NCBI RefSeq assembly: GCF_016859285.1
Contig: NC_053414.1
Location: 3,219,517-3,283,516 of the forward strand
Direction of reading: 5' to 3'
Length of the DNA stretch: 64,000 nucleotides
From: Xiphias gladius
Lineage: Eukaryota > Chordata > Actinopteri > Istiophoriformes > Xiphiidae
Shown here: in pieces, positions 1-13,406 of the stretch
How positions within the stretch are numbered: the first letter of the stretch is position 1
Layout of the letters: each line of letters begins with the position of its first letter
Position numbers and translations under genes: made by a program
Notes under the pieces: model-generated
Databases searched by the model: none
What the model was told of the DNA's origin: nothing
What the model saw: the letters and a program-made list of their open reading frames with translations, nothing else

Positions 1-372
1 CAGTTATTTGTTCATTTCATTTTTTTATTCGTTCCTTCAGAAATTAATTCATTTTTTCAGTAATTTGCTCATTAATTAATGATCCCTTCGTTTGCTTTTC
101 ACTTTCGTCATTAAATTATTCATTTGTTCATTCATCAAACACTTCTTCCATTCATTTGTTCACACGTTCCCTCCTTCTTTCGTTGGTATAAATAGATATA
201 ATATCATTTATAACAGATAAATACTCATAACATTTACATTTGCCAACAACTGTATTAGCTAAGAGCTAACAACAAAATATATTCATCAATATCCACCAGT
301 GTGTGAGTGACACTGGCCACTGAAAACCAGTATCAGTCGAAGCGTCAGTGTGATGCTGCTGTGACACAGTAG

Positions 373-373
<1 letters not shown>
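1..373. other. AT-rich flank with degenerate TTCATT-type repeat
   Basis: Bases 1-180 are a degenerate pyrimidine-rich array of TTCATT, TTCGTT and TTCATTTG words on the plus strand, resembling a decayed short-period satellite. Bases 180-373 are plain AT-rich sequence with no open frame of note. I see no gene here; it is the upstream flank of gpr137b. Confidence 0.5.

Positions 374-407
<34 letters not shown>
374..407 (+). repeat. (TG)17 microsatellite
   Basis: Seventeen uninterrupted TG units lie about 370 bp upstream of the gpr137b start codon. They encode His/Thr runs on the opposite strand that are translation artefacts. Confidence 0.95.
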
Positions 408-408
<1 letters not shown>

Positions 409-539
409 TGGGTGGGACCACAGATCCCAGTTTACCTCTCTCTCCTTCCAGATCCATCCCTCCACCTTCCTCTCCTCGCTGCAGCATCCCTCCTCCTGCT
501 CAGCCAACCATCTGCCGGGGAGCTGGATCATGTGACTGA

Positions 540-777
540 CTGCCACATATAGCGCTCCACAAGGCACCGGCAAAAAGAGGGGAGGTGCCTCTCCTCCTCC
601 TCCTCCTCCTCCTCCTCTGAGTCAGACGGTGTGTCTGGAGGAGGCTTGATGGATGTGAAGGGTCCGTCTAACGAGTTGAGACACGTTTCTTCTTCTTCTT
701 CAGCCGGAGATCAGAGGCTGCTGCTTCGTCTTTAACCCCCTCTCCGTCCCTCCCTCCTGCTGGGGAACACAGGGGGG
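540..777 (+). promoter_or_regulatory. Probable gpr137b promoter-proximal region and 5' UTR
   Basis: Composition changes here from AT-rich to C/T- and CpG-richer. There is a (CTC)n run at about 590-617, and an open region leads to the ATG at 778. A weak TATA-like word sits near 545. The start site cannot be placed exactly, so the boundaries are inferred from composition and from the position of the start codon. Confidence 0.35.
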
Positions 778-812
778 ATGAATGGGGAGGCGATGGAGGG
801 GAACCCAGCGCA

Positions 813-846
<34 letters not shown>

Positions 847-3800
847 GCCGGTAATGGCTCCCACCTCCCTCCCCCTCCCACCATCGCGCCGGCCATCCCC
901 CCCTATGTGAAGCTGGGTCTGACCATCGCCTACACTATCTTCTACTCGCTGCTCTTCGCCTTCATCTACGCCCAGCTCTGGCTGGTGCTGCGGTACCGGC
1001 ACAAGCGCTTCAGCTACCAGACGGCCTTCCTGTTCCTGTGTCTGCTGTGGGCCGCCCTGCGCGCCCTCCTCTTCTCCTTCTACTTCAGAGACTGTGTGAC
1101 CGCCAACGCGCTCGGACCCTTCGCCTTCTGGCTGCTCTACTGCTTCCCCGTCTGCCTGCAGTTCTTCACGCTCAGCCTCATGAACCTCTACTGTGCACAG
1201 GTGAGGGGGACTCAGAGAGTGGTACCGGTGGCCGTGGTGGAGAAACTAGGGACACTGGGAGTAGCTGTTGGGTTCGGACTCTGGACTTGTGTCTGGCAGC
1301 ATAAACTTTGATCCAATTTTCTCTAAAGATATAATCCCTACTGACTTAATAACACTGAACAGGTTCCCGTGATCAATTGAAATGAGGAGCAAAACCTCAA
1401 ACTAAATAACAAAATACATTGTTTATTAATGAGTTCTCTGAGCTGGTGCCGCTGTCAGCAGAGTACGTTAGTCGGTGCCTTCCAAAATGACTTGGTTTAG
1501 GAAACTAAAACTACCAGGTAAAAGGTTAAGCCGGTGGTCGTGGTGAAAGAGCAACTTGCCATCAGCTGAAAATCTTGCTTTTGCTGACCTCCAGTGCTTT
1601 AACTTCTCTCCTTGCCGCATCGATGTAGAAGCGTACTCCAGGGTGTTGTGGGTGCACTGTGACGTCACTGCTGGGTCCGGTTACAGGTGTCACAGAGCAC
1701 ACTTCCGACCACACCCAACCACAGCCCTCAGAGGTGAAACGAAACGTAAATCAAACCCACAAAACTTTACGTTTAGCCCTTAAGACACGAAAGATACCAA
1801 ATATGTCGGACTGAAACTTGGGAAAATGCTTCTGCAGTGATGCATAAGTCGTACAAAGGATATTTCCATCTGACTGAACGGTGCTAGACTGGTTCCGGAC
1901 CCGTAAATCGCAGCCAACATCTCAGATTTGTTTTGCATTCCAGATCACGTGTTGTGCTGTGCTGAAGGTTAACTCCAGCAGCTGGGGAAACAGTCAACCA
2001 ATCAGAGCTTGGCAGGTGGGAATAAGAATGTGGACTGTAACTCCCTAAATAACGACTTAGCTACTTAGCTACATAAATGAAAAATAGCGCCAGGAAAAAG
2101 GCCGACAAAATGCAACAAGTTTGGATGAGATGGAAACAGCTGCACAGGTTGTCGTAGTCCGACTTACAGAAACGCTTAGACTCATGTATTTCTTTAATCA
2201 TTAACTCATTAATGAAAATCATTGACTTTGTCCTGGCAAACATGACCATAGCTTCTGTGTCCACTGAAAATAACGTTGAGATGGATACAGTGCTCGTTAC
2301 CGACTCGTTAAGGAAAAGCAATGCAAGCCCCCAGAATGTCGGACGAGTGGTTTGTACTAGTCTGAATTCCACTTGAAAGTAAATTTAAGAGGAGATTTGG
2401 GGATTCAGGAGTATTTAATGAGTTCAGAAGTCACGGAGCAGGTCTTGATGGACCGTTGCTTTGGAGGGTAATTAAGCAGTGGGAGCATTCTGAGAGCATT
2501 AGATCCATAAAAACACATTCAGACATCAAACTAGCCTTCACGGCCAATGATGTTGACCATACTATAGTACGGTTCTGCACTGCAGCCTGTGACTGAGATC
2601 CAACCCCGGACTCTACTGGGATGTTTAAGAGCTGACCTGACTATACCCAACTGATACTGCAAAGTTTAAGACCTGAATCTGACTCGAGACCTGGAGCTGC
2701 CATATATTTTTGCTTTATCCCACCCACTCTGGAAACACTCTGTCTCTCTCCCTCTCTGCCTTGGGTTTGTGTATCTAGTTGTGTGTGACACGCATGGACA
2801 TGGATGATCGGGATAGTCAGAGACAGAATAACATTTCTTAAGCCGGAAGTGTTATGCTCGTACCTGAAACAAACCCCAATACTTTGTTGGGACCTGTCAG
2901 GTTCGGGATGGGTACAGGTAGATTTTGTAGAATCCATCCAAGTAAGAGCTTGGAGTATTTCACCAGTATAACCATCATGTTCCACTGGTAAACAGCAAAG
3001 AAAAACCCAAGGGATTGTATGGTAAGAATTTGAGATTAGCTGTTAGTTCAGTTTTCTTCAGTTCACTATGTGCTTTGGTCCCTGCTGGTGGTTTTCTTGT
3101 AGGACGGTTGTTTCCAGTTGACCACTAAAAACCAACGCACCTACATGGTTATAAAGGGCGTAGACATCTGCGGCTGACATTACAGATGACGGATGACCGG
3201 TGGCTCTGTTTTTACTGATCCTTTACGTCTATTTTCGTTGATTGCTATGGTGAGGAGTTGGTTGCACACTCAAGGCTAATGATGATTTGTCTGCATGAAA
3301 TACCTTAATTTAGCAGACAGTTTTGTCTTTAGCAACTGACATTTTTGCTGTCCATACACACATCAAGGACACGCTGGAGGATACCTCAATTTGTGGACAG
3401 GAGGAGGTGTGAATTAAACCACAAATGCTACAAGTATTGGATGATGACCCTCTTTACCACCTGAGCTAGAGCTGCTTCTGTAGTCAGTGAACCAGTTCGA
3501 GGGGTTTTGTTTTGCAGTAAGTGGCTACAAACTTAAAAGGATGCAGCATCTGACGACAGTGTTGAATGGTATAATGGACTGACAGTATAATCGTATAAAT
3601 TCTGCCAGTTTGTGTAGTGATAAGTGTAGCAGCTGCCTCTTATCTCTACCTTTTATACCCATTCATCCACAGCAGCTGGTGGATTCTGAAATAGACTGGA
3701 AAACAAAGACACTGTTTTCTTTTCAGACTAGAGAGGAACCCTCTTTACCAGCTGTTTTCATACACTTGTCCCTGAGAGCAGGGATCAGTATGGTTGTTTT

Positions 3801-6800
3801 TTCCAACCAAACACTAGGGTGTCTTATTTCCTAAATGAGGGCACCTTCAGGAACTAATCGATGAAATAAACTGCTGGAGTGAAAAGCGACAGACTGTTGG
3901 CTGCGCTAACATGGACATTTGGCGTCCTCCACACTCACTGTCGGTCTACGACCTGGGCTGCGTCGTAGCGGAAGTGTCTCCAAACCTTTTGAACCAATGC
4001 CTGCCACACATTTGCCAGCCGAAAGGTTGGGGCCAGGTTATGCTAGAAGAGAAGCGGTTAGTACAACATGCTGTCAGAACACGTTGGAAATCAAAGGTGT
4101 TTATAGTTGTTTCAAACAGCCACACTGGAAGGCGGAGTGAGGAGCCAGTCGTCATAGAGAGTAGTGAGATGTGATTTCGTTCAAATAGGGGGATAACGTT
4201 GCACGTTTTCAGAAGATATTCATAGTGTTGCATTCATTTGCACACAGAAAAAGTGACAGACATTGTGGTGTAAAAAGTGAAAAAACAGAGAAGTTCAAAC
4301 CCCGGATCGTTTCTCAGGGTTTCAGGAATTTACGAGGAACTGCCGAACACAGCCCCCCTATTCAAACGTAGGGAAGTTGTGAGGTTGAGGGGGTCTCAGA
4401 TGCTGTTCAACCATCTGACAAGCTCTTCTGATGAAGCGTAGTGGCAGCTCACAGCTCTCCTGAGGGGACATTTTCCTCTGAGTCCATATGGGCCATCCAA
4501 ATATGTTTGCACAGCGGTTCAGGTACTGAGAGTAGAGATCTTTATGTATCTTGATTCAAAAAGGCCTGTGGGAAAACCAACCCCAACTTGAAGTGCATGA
4601 ATTAATGATGAAAAAATGAGACGAAAATTGGAAGGGGCCCGAGGACATTATGACCGGCTCAAAACAAAACTTAATATAATTTGGACGTGGCCCCACTAAC
4701 GTCCCAGGTCAGGAAAAAATAATATCAGACCTTTGATTGACAGCTGTCATGGGGTAACGACAGGATCAAATGTTGTCTCTTTGCTTTTGCTGTCTACATT
4801 CTCTGTCCACAGTCTGTCTTTTGTCTCATAAGCCCAAAGTTTGTGGGGGACGTATTGAGCACATAACTTACATGGTCAACTCTAACTCTGATTAGGCCGT
4901 TTTTTTCTTACGTTGCAACTATACTGGTGCGACAAAGTAGGTCCGTTCCCGTGTGTGATTTGTCCGTGCATTGTTTTCCTCCCTCAAATTGCGGGAGCTT
5001 GATGAATGACCGATATAAGTTATGATGCAGTTCAATTACATAGTCAAGGGAGTAGAAAACAACTGTGTGCTTCTGCATCATGAGAGAATCAACCCAAGTT
5101 CAAACGGTTGACCCCAGGTTTTCGCCTTTGAGCTTTTGAGTTTTAATTCAAAACAAAGGGAGTTCTGTCGTGTCTCCAGTATTTGAGTCCATATGTTCAA
5201 GTCTGCAACGGGGCATAAGAATTTTATCAGTAGTGGAGCCTAAAATGTAGTTTGTGTTGAGGGTCTGGCTAGAGGGAAGGTCATAGAGTCAGTAAAATCT
5301 AGAGGGTTCATCTTCTGGGGAGCAGGAATTTGATAAGACATTTTACAGAAATCTGGCCGAGTCAGTGCAGAGTTGACCTTCTGTCCTGAAGCCGTGTTGG
5401 AGAAAGTTCATGAAGTGTTCAAAATTAAAAAGGGACATGGACTGGGGAGCATGTGCATGTGCCGTGTCAATTTTAAGGCCATTAGAATAGAAGATTTTAA
5501 TATTTCTTGCGTCCAGTTGGGAAATCGGACACAATGGTCATACAGGGGCTCCCCCTGGGGTTGTGGGATCACCAAAATCCTAAGGATACATCATCGGGGC
5601 AGCATTAACATGGGCACTAGACGTTGGATTATCTCGCCTCGGACCAAAGGTTTGGACCCAATGAGTGACCTCGGTCGACACAGCAGATGCCATGAGGGAA
5701 ACCATGAAGCAGTTCAGCAGTGAAGTCTGCAGAGTCCGTTTTACAAGCTGTACATGGCCACCGACTCATTGGTACTAATCACAGCCACTAGCCCGATTCT
5801 AGGACTGAACTGCCGTAATTTTGTTTTGGCTTCATACACTCAGTCTGACATCATGTTCACATCAGCAGATTTTGTTGTTGAGAAGGGGAGGTCATTTAGT
5901 TTTGTTTGGCCCAGTAGGGAGCGACGTATTCGTCCCTTCAACGAGTAGACACAAGTAGACACCGGGGCTGTTGTATCGGTTGCTAGGACATGTTGTGGTT
6001 TGTCACGTTGATCAGAGAACTCTCATGTCTGAAAGCCGACCTGTCCACTGCTGTACAGCTGCGTAAATCTCCTCTACACTCGTCTCCATTTTTCTGCCGC
6101 TGTTTTTCATAGATGTAGCAGCGATACAAGCTAGCTATGCAGGAAGATGACGTCGCCACTGTTATTCCCTCCCACGGAGCTCTGATTGGTCGACTGTCTC
6201 ACCAACAGTGAGCGCAGGATGAGATGTATATGACTCGCCGAACAACTTCAGATGTCTGAAACCAGGCTGGAGAAAAATGTGTTTTTTGAACGGGAATGTG
6301 TGTGTAATCATTCTTTTTCCACACAGGTTTACTTTAAGGCGAAGTCCAAGTACACACCTGCACTGCTGAAGTACAGGTAACTTCAACTGACTCATTCTGC
6401 TTAGATGGAGTATTTGTAACTCAATCAAAATGGTCACCTGTTCTAAAAAATTATTCATAAATCAGACCAGACTGTATGAAACAGTAAAACTATGTATTTG
6501 ATTTTAAAAGTAGTGGCTTTTTGAGCATCGCCCTCTTGCTTATAAAACAGTTATAGGTCATAGATCGTAGTTTGTTGTGGATAAACACTTTGCGGTTTTT
6601 CTCCTCCAGACTCCCTCTGTACCTGGTCTTCCTGGGCGTCAGTCTCCTCTTCCTGGTAGTCAATCTGGTCTGTGCCCTGCTGGTAAAGATGACCGCCGCC
6701 GACGTCAAGACCATCGTCCTGGTGAGGGTCACGATCAACGACAGCCTGTTTGTCCTCTGCGCCGTCTCGCTGTCCGTCTGCCTCTACAAGGTCGCCAAGA

Positions 6801-9479
6801 TGTCGCTCGCCAACATTTACCTGGAGTCAAAGGTAAAGTCCGGATGCGGACGACGCAGGTCTCTCTGTGCACTTGTAAAATTCACAAACATGACGCACCA
6901 GAAAAACACTTTTGTTTTTTTTCTGGCTTCACTGGTGTGGAGATGGAGATTTTCTACAGACTGAGCTTTCTTCACATCTAAATTCTAAGGTTTTCCATGA
7001 CTGTGAGGAATCCTCTGTCCTATATAAAATCTCCCTCTGTGTGCAGGGGACGTCCGTGTGTCAGGTGACTCTAATCGGCATCATGGTGGTGCTGCTGTAC
7101 GCGTCTCGAGCCTGTTACAACCTGGTGGTGCTGGCCCTCGCCGACATCGAGACCATCAACTCCTTCGACTACGACTGGTACAACGTCTCAGACCAGGTGT
7201 GCGTTGCTGTAGATTTTGAGCTGGCCACGGGTGTCGTTCACATTCACGCGGAGTTCACTGGTTCTTCGGCGAGGTTTCATTCTGAAAACAGTGTCTCGGT
7301 TAAACAGAAGTTTTTGCCCCCGACCTCTGACCTTTGACCTGTCTCCGTGTCTCCAGGCAGACTTGCGGTCGTCACTGGGAGACGCTGGTTACATCGTGTT
7401 CGGCGTGATTCTGTTCGTCTGGGAGCTGCTGCCCACTTCGCTGGTGGTCTTCTTCTTCAGGGTCCGACGGCCGCCTCAGGACAGGGTCAGTCCTCCCGGC
7501 AGGGTCAGGTGACCTCTGACCTCTGCAGGTTGCTTTTTATAACACAAAGAGAAAGGACAAACGGGACTTTGACACTTTGAGAAACTGTCAGAAAGTCTTC
7601 ATTAAGAGACGCGTTTTGCTTCTTGTTCCTTCGCTGTGCAGAACGACGTCTGTGCTTTTCACCTTCATCTGCTGAAGGAGAAAACTCAGTCTACCACCTG
7701 GACGTACCTGTAGGATTTATCACATCGCAGCCAGCCACGGTCCACTATGCAACTCACACAGGTGTCATGTGGAAACTCGAATCCGGGTCCGGTGGACCTT
7801 TCGGCGGAGCAGAAGGCGGCGTCTGGTGTCCGACAGCCAAACTTCACAAACGCTCCATATTTACAGATTCAGAGATTCGGGGTTTTTCAGTGAAAGAGAA
7901 GGAGCAGACGTTGTTTTAAGAATTTTTAACTTGTTATTGAACTTTTTTTGTGGGAAAAAAAACAAAACACACCAGACACAAATTATTATTGAAAGCAGAT
8001 TGTTTTATATGTTACATGTCAACTTGTCCACATGACTGCACTGTAAAATTTTTAATCGTTTCTATCTCAAACACGACTTCCTCCTGATGAGTCATCACCA
8101 TCTGCTGAAACCCGCTCAGATGGTGATGGTTAGCTCGCGTCTGACACTAATTCAGCACATCTTAACGTGTAGTTTGTGTGTATTTGTCCGCAGAGCACCG
8201 CTGGGATACCGAACCACATCCTCTCCTCCAGGGGATATTTCTTCGACAACCCTCGTCGGTACGACAGCGACGACGACCTGGCGTGGAGCATTCCCCCCCA
8301 GAATGCGTCAGCGAGGTACGAGCATCTTCAGCTACATCGTTTTAGTGGTATTTATTGTTACGTTAACAACGGGTTAAAAGGCTACAAGTACCGTGAAAGC
8401 AGTGACTAGATGAAGAGCGGTACCGCTCTCATCAGTCTGGTGAATGTAGGTCTACAGGGTCCACAGCCAGCAGCTTAGCTTAGCTTAGCAAAAGACTGGA
8501 AACGGGGGAAACAGGTAGCCTGGCTCCGTCCGAAGCTGGTGAGAAAACGTGGTTTTCGCACTTGTATGAATAAAACACACAAGATATAACATGTTGATTA
8601 TTGAGATTTACAGCTGCTGGCTGTAGCCTTGTATTTAACTGACAGTTGTTGAACAACTGTTTTCATTTCATTTCAAACTCAGGTTTTACTTCCGATTTCT
8701 TAATAACTAAAGGAAACAATTTCAAAATCCACCGGGTTCTCTGTCCCCTCTGGGAAGAGCCCCGGCTGTTCCAGACTTCTTCCGTTGAAGAACTATGGAG
8801 GCCACTGTCCTCTCGGGGACTTTCAATGCAGCAGAACGTTTTTCGGTAGCCCCCCCCAGGACTGCGCCCTGACACGGTCCTGTCTCTGTGCTTTGCAGGA
8901 AGTTCCTTTGACCTCGTGGCTTGGTTTTGCTCTGATGTGCAGTGTCACGGGAGGCACCTGAGCTAAATTTCGAGTGTCATAGCGAAGGGTCCGAATACTT
9001 ACGTCAATGTGATATTTCGGTTTTTCCTTTTTAATAAATTTGCAAAGATTTCTAAAATTCTGTTTTCGTTTTGTCATCATGGGGAACTGAGAGAAAATGG
9101 CTACGACGTAAGGAAAAGTGAAGAAAAGTGAGGGGGTCTGAAAACTCTCTGAATGCGCTGTGTAAGATTATCCAAGCATGTCCTGGGTGGAGTCAGGCTA
9201 ACATGACACAAGGATACGTCCACACCTCAGAGTGGTATCCATCTTTTCATCCAGCTCTCCAGGAGAGAGCGACTGAGTGCATTTCCCAAAAATGTTGAAC
9301 TGTTCCTTTAAACCAGCGGACTGACAGTTTCTGGTCTCTCCGACAGTCTTTCCTCCGACTGCTACGACTGGGGCAGCCGCCACAGCAGTTTCACCGTGCA
9401 CCCCAGCAGTGACGAACAGCGTCTGACCGCCGCCGCCGCCCCCACCGCCGCCGCCGGAGAGCTCCACCCTTACCCATGA
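778..9479 (+). CDS. gpr137b: Integral membrane protein GPR137B (7-TM, lysosomal)
   Basis: Seven coding exons: 778-1200, 6327-6376, 6610-6832, 7047-7196, 7357-7485, 8194-8315 and 9347-9479 (1230 nt, 409 aa, stop TGA). All introns are GT-AG and frame is kept. Residues 42-72 form TM1 followed by RYRHKR. The exon ending at 1200 closes with [13 protein letters not shown], and the 50-nt exon 2 encodes [16 protein letters not shown]. Later exons carry [64 protein letters not shown] and [17 protein letters not shown], all hallmarks of the family. The C-terminal DCYDWG motif fits paralogue B better than GPR137 or GPR137C. The family is lysosomal and promotes Rag-GTPase/mTORC1 signalling (known for the family, not shown here). 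The N-terminus carries Q9 (residues 14-22). It is convergent with ero1b, as in human. Confidence 0.95.
817..843 (+). repeat. (CAG)9 coding for polyglutamine in gpr137b
   Basis: Nine pure CAG codons in exon 1 encode residues 14-22, just before the luminal N-terminal segment that precedes TM1. The pure codon run makes the tract prone to length change. Human GPR137B has no polyglutamine there, as far as I recall. Confidence 0.95.
1201..6326 (+). other. gpr137b intron 1 (5.1 kb)
   Basis: Donor GTGAGG follows CAG at 1200, and the acceptor ACACAG precedes 6327. The content is mostly unique-looking AT-rich sequence with decayed interspersed repeats. One is a plus-oriented fragment at about 5230-5345 containing GGGTTCATCTTCTGGGGAGC, a word shared with copies at 20300 and 28580. 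A TGACGTCA octamer lies at 1660-1667. The short open frames at 3610-3834, 3911-4174 and 5373-5723 have no recognisable family or splice context, and I do not call them genes. Confidence 0.6.
8411..9312 (+). mobile_element. Interrupted fold-back element in gpr137b intron 6
   Basis: Bases 8461-8560 contain TTAGCTTAGCTTAGC, then an AAGACTGGAAACGGGGG block and a TAGCCTGGCTCCGTCC block. Bases 9225-9312 contain AGAGTGGTATCCATC through GTTGAACTGTTCC. The same blocks occur as the two arms of the more complete copy at 30758-31281. The middle is interrupted by an unrelated repeat (8985-9165). The family is common in percomorph genomes and has no coding capacity. Confidence 0.6.
8985..9165 (+). mobile_element. 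Tc1-like DNA transposon end fragment (class uncertain)
   Basis: The segment reads GGGTCCGAATACTTACGTCA, then TTTAATAAATTTGCAAAGAT, and later GGGGGTCTGAAAACTCTC. It closely resembles a very common fish repeat whose ends read GGGTCTGAATACTT, which I associate with Tc1-like elements. It appears inserted within the fold-back element above. No open frame remains. Confidence 0.5.
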
Positions 9480-11490
9480 CTCCTCTCTCCGCTGCACAGC
9501 ATCACTCCGCACTTTGACACCGACCAGTTGTTGCGTTTTTTATTATCACCGATGCAGACGTTCGTAGAGTCACAGTGTAGAACGTGTAGGAGAGAAACAG
9601 GAATGTTTAACAGGGTTCCTACACGGGTTGTGGTCATCATCTCACGAGATGCTGTGTTTTACACTGTAGCGCCCCCCTCAGGCCAGTAGGTGCAGCTTAA
9701 AGGGAAAAAGACTCCAATGATAGATCCAATAATAGTAAATCTTCAACATTTTAGTTGCACGTGGATCTCTAATTAAAACGTACACAGTGACAGACAATCA
9801 TGCTGATTGGCGGCCACGAGGTTTGGAGAACGCCCAAATCCCGTCCGACAAACACGAATTTTACAATATTTCAAACGTGTCAAAAACCACGACGACTGAG
9901 TTGTGAACTTTTCCATCCGTCACGCTGCTGTAGCGCCACCTAGAAGTCAAATGGGCCGTGACGACAAGAATTCAGCAGACTATTACAGGAAAGCAGTAAG
10001 TGCTTTTGCTCATCCAATTATGAGGTTGCCTGGATGACATTTGTTGGAGTGGTTATAAAAAAGGAAAAAACAAAAAAAAAATAGGTGAAAGCTTTTGACC
10101 AAATCACATGGTCCTCATCAGCAGGTCAACATGGACGAAACAAGAAGCCCTCCAGGAGCTCAGGATGGTGGAAACAGCTACGGCTCCACGGCAACCGAGC
10201 AATGAGATTCGTCAAGTGGTGAAAAATAAAAACCAAACTGCTTGGGACGGGGCACATTGCGTAAATCTGGGCGAGAAGGAACTCAGGAAAAAATTCATTT
10301 TAAATGCTTTGTTAATAACATCATGGTGGCGCTAGTGAGATCTGAGTTATCGCGTTCCTCCGCACTTCACAGAGGACGACAACACACACACGTAAAGCAA
10401 CTTACCGCGATGCTCACCTGATGACGCTGGAGGATTTTTACAAAAAACACCAGATTTCTAATTTTTTTTGAATGTGAACAAAAAACGCCAAACCGTGTCG
10501 ACTGATTTCTGAACGTGTGCGGCCTGGAGACGATGAAATCACGTAAACATTTCCAGACTAACGCTGTGTAGGAGCCCTGCTTCAGAGAATGTCCATGTTT
10601 TTTAGAACCACCGTGTGTAAATGATGTTGTGATGAACGTTTTAGAGAATGTTTCTTAATCATTAGGGGAATATTTCAATGAGGATTATTTAGGTAGTCAA
10701 ACAAATGTGACTTGATTTTTTATTTTGCCTGAAATAAATATTGAATCCGATCAACTACTGCTCCAGATGTGACCGTGATTTTGCGGGATCCTTGCATTTT
10801 TTTTTTATCTCTTTTTCAAGGTATTTAGCAAGAGGTATTTTATTTTTTGAACTTTAGATTCTGGTTTGTGACTTTTGAATTCTATCGAACATGGAGGCTG
10901 ACAGACAAACGATTTCAATTCCTGTCCTGATTAATTCTTGAAAAACACCGTAATCTGCGAGAACACTTGATTTAACATAATCAATATCCTGTAAATATCA
11001 GTAGCCGAACACCGCTTGTGTTGGTTCGACGTACATCTCAAAACATCCATGTCTTCACAGGTCATCGAATCCTGGGTTCAGTCTCAAGTTAAAGTTAAAT
11101 TGTTTCACAGCTAAGAAATATATTTTTTGAGATAATATAACTTGAATATGATTATATAAAAAAAAAAAGAAGAAATTTACAAAAGAAAAAAAAAGTTCTT
11201 TGGACACAAAAAGCCTTTAAAAACCTGGAATGTAATGGAACCATCAGACCGTCCAAGTTTCAGAATCAGTAGTGATAGTCAGCATTTTGTCTTGGCCCAT
11301 CATTAGATTCAGGTTAAAACGGACTCTGTTTTGCCGTGTTGACACTTCTGTCACGATGTTCAGGAAAAAGCCTAAACTCTATATTTCTGACAGACGCAGG
11401 GTTTGTACGTTCGTCGTCCAGCTGCAGAGTCTCGCTGAAACTGTACGACACAAAAATCAGCTCTAACAATAAAATGACAAGTTCCTCTGG
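9480..11490 (+). other. gpr137b 3' UTR (probable) and downstream sequence
   Basis: After the TGA at 9477-9479 the sequence is AT-rich and non-coding. There are two AATAAA signals: 10733-10738, and 11468-11473. The second is followed by a T-rich stretch (11513-11531) that would suit a downstream element. Which signal is used cannot be told from sequence. A short open frame at 10108-10335 lacks family resemblance. Confidence 0.45.
11468..11473 (+). terminator. Candidate poly(A) signal for gpr137b
   Basis: An AATAAA hexamer is followed within about 45 nt by an uninterrupted T run. An alternative AATAAA lies at 10733-10738. Assignment to gpr137b rests on position and orientation only. Confidence 0.3.
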
Positions 11491-13355
11491 TTTTCATTAG
11501 GACATATTACATCTTTTTTTTTTTTTTTTTTTCTTATTCGCGTCATTTAAAAAGAAATTGACGGGTGAAGTTGGCGATTCACTTCTAATCCCGTTTTGTT
11601 CACAGTTTAAACAGCGTCGGAGGTGCTGGCAGGTGGGTTTTTGTTGGTAGGAATGAATGGGGACGCCAGTCGGTCAGCGGGTCCACCACTGTGGTCCAGA
11701 CCGAAATCTCTCAACAGCCATTGGATGCTTTGTCCTATGTGATCCCCTGACTTTTCTTCTAGCGCCACCAGGAGGCTGATACTTTGAAGTGTGGACATTT
11801 ATCTTCCCCACACGGACCTGATGTCTTCGTCTCCTCACCGGAAGGGACGAGTGACGTTTCGGTCACGCGATTCACGTACGTCAGCGTTTATTCACTCAGT
11901 GTGTTTTATCCACACGACAACAACTTCTCCAGCTCACACTACAGGGTGAAAATGCCGTCACAATGTAAGTGTTGGTGGGAAACCAGCTCGAGATTTTAAC
12001 CAAAAACCAAACAGTTGCATGATGTCCAGAAATATTTATTCCTCTTTTCAAATAAATATACTCAACGGGTTCACACATCAACATGGGGCAACTAATATTA
12101 TATATATATATAAATCATATAGATCTGAAAGCAAAAGGAAAAAAACTTGAACCTGTGCTGCCTTTAACAAACTGTACAGATTTGGATTCAACATGAAGAG
12201 CGAGAGGATCTGAAGCAGGTCGTTTGGGTTTTTCTGTCTTTTTCTAAAGTGGCGTTTTAAGTTTTAAGGCTGATGAGTGGACTGTACGGGACGTCCAGCC
12301 GCTGGAGGGCATGCAAGGCTCGGAGGAAGGCACTCACGCATCCCACACGCACTCTGTGCCTCTTACGATGGACTTTGTATTTTGTTCACATAAACACATA
12401 CGTCCTCTTACGGAGGCTGGAGTGTGACGCTGAAATATTATATCGGATATTATGGAAGCAAAAAGGCCAAAGTCATTTAGATTTTTATAAGCAACTTAAC
12501 AACTCTAATCACAGCATATGAAATTTTTCTTTGAAAACCATCTATCTATCTCTGTTTTGAATTCCCCAATTTGGATTTTCAGTAGGTAATTGTAAATTTT
12601 GGTGTCTGAATTCGACCGATCCAATTTGAGCACCTTATATACAGTTTTTAGAATATTGGTCACTTACGTGGAAAAAAAAAAAAAAAAAGAAAAGTCATGA
12701 TTAAGTTTATGAAATCACGCAACTTCAATTTTTTTCTTCTTCCTGGAAATCAAATTTTACTTTTAGGTTTCAGTCACTTACAAGACTAAATTATTTACAG
12801 CCTCTCTTTCACATTTAGAAATAACATCAATAATGTAACTAATATGTGTTTAACTGGTAAATAAACCGATGAGCCTGAGTGAATTTGTAAAATTGTTAAA
12901 TAGGCTTTTGAATTTTACAAATCTTATGTTTCAAGCTGTTCATAAAAATTGTTTCATTTACACTTTTTCACACTTTTCATTAACTTAAAAACTTCCCTCT
13001 TTAACATAAAAGTTCCTTTTTTGAATTAGAAAAATTAAATGAAACCAAAGAGGAGAAAAGTGAATTTAAATTTAAAAAAAAGTTAAATGAAATTTAATCC
13101 AAGTTAAATCATTTTAGAAATCCACGTATTGACCATTCAAAGGCAGAATATTCCAAACATAATTATCAATTGGCACATTTAATGATAATTTCATCATAAC
13201 TTTAAAAAAAAATTATTGTATTTTGTTTTGATTGAATCCCTGGAGGGAAAAAAATTATTATTATTACTTTTATTTTTATTCAGGTGTCACACTCGGGCCT
13301 CCATACACTCAAACATACATTATGTATCTTACGTCTATATATCTCACTCTATTCC

Positions 13356-13356
<1 letters not shown>

Positions 13357-13405
<49 letters not shown>
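13357..13405 (+). repeat. (CT)n(CA)n compound microsatellite
   Basis: About seven CT units pass directly into about eighteen CA units. The apparent His/Thr-rich open frames across it are artefacts. Confidence 0.9.

Positions 13406-13406
<1 letters not shown>

Noticed and set aside
6572-6964. Full-length open frame across gpr137b exon 3
   Set aside because: Only 6610-6832 is exon; the rest runs into flanking intron.
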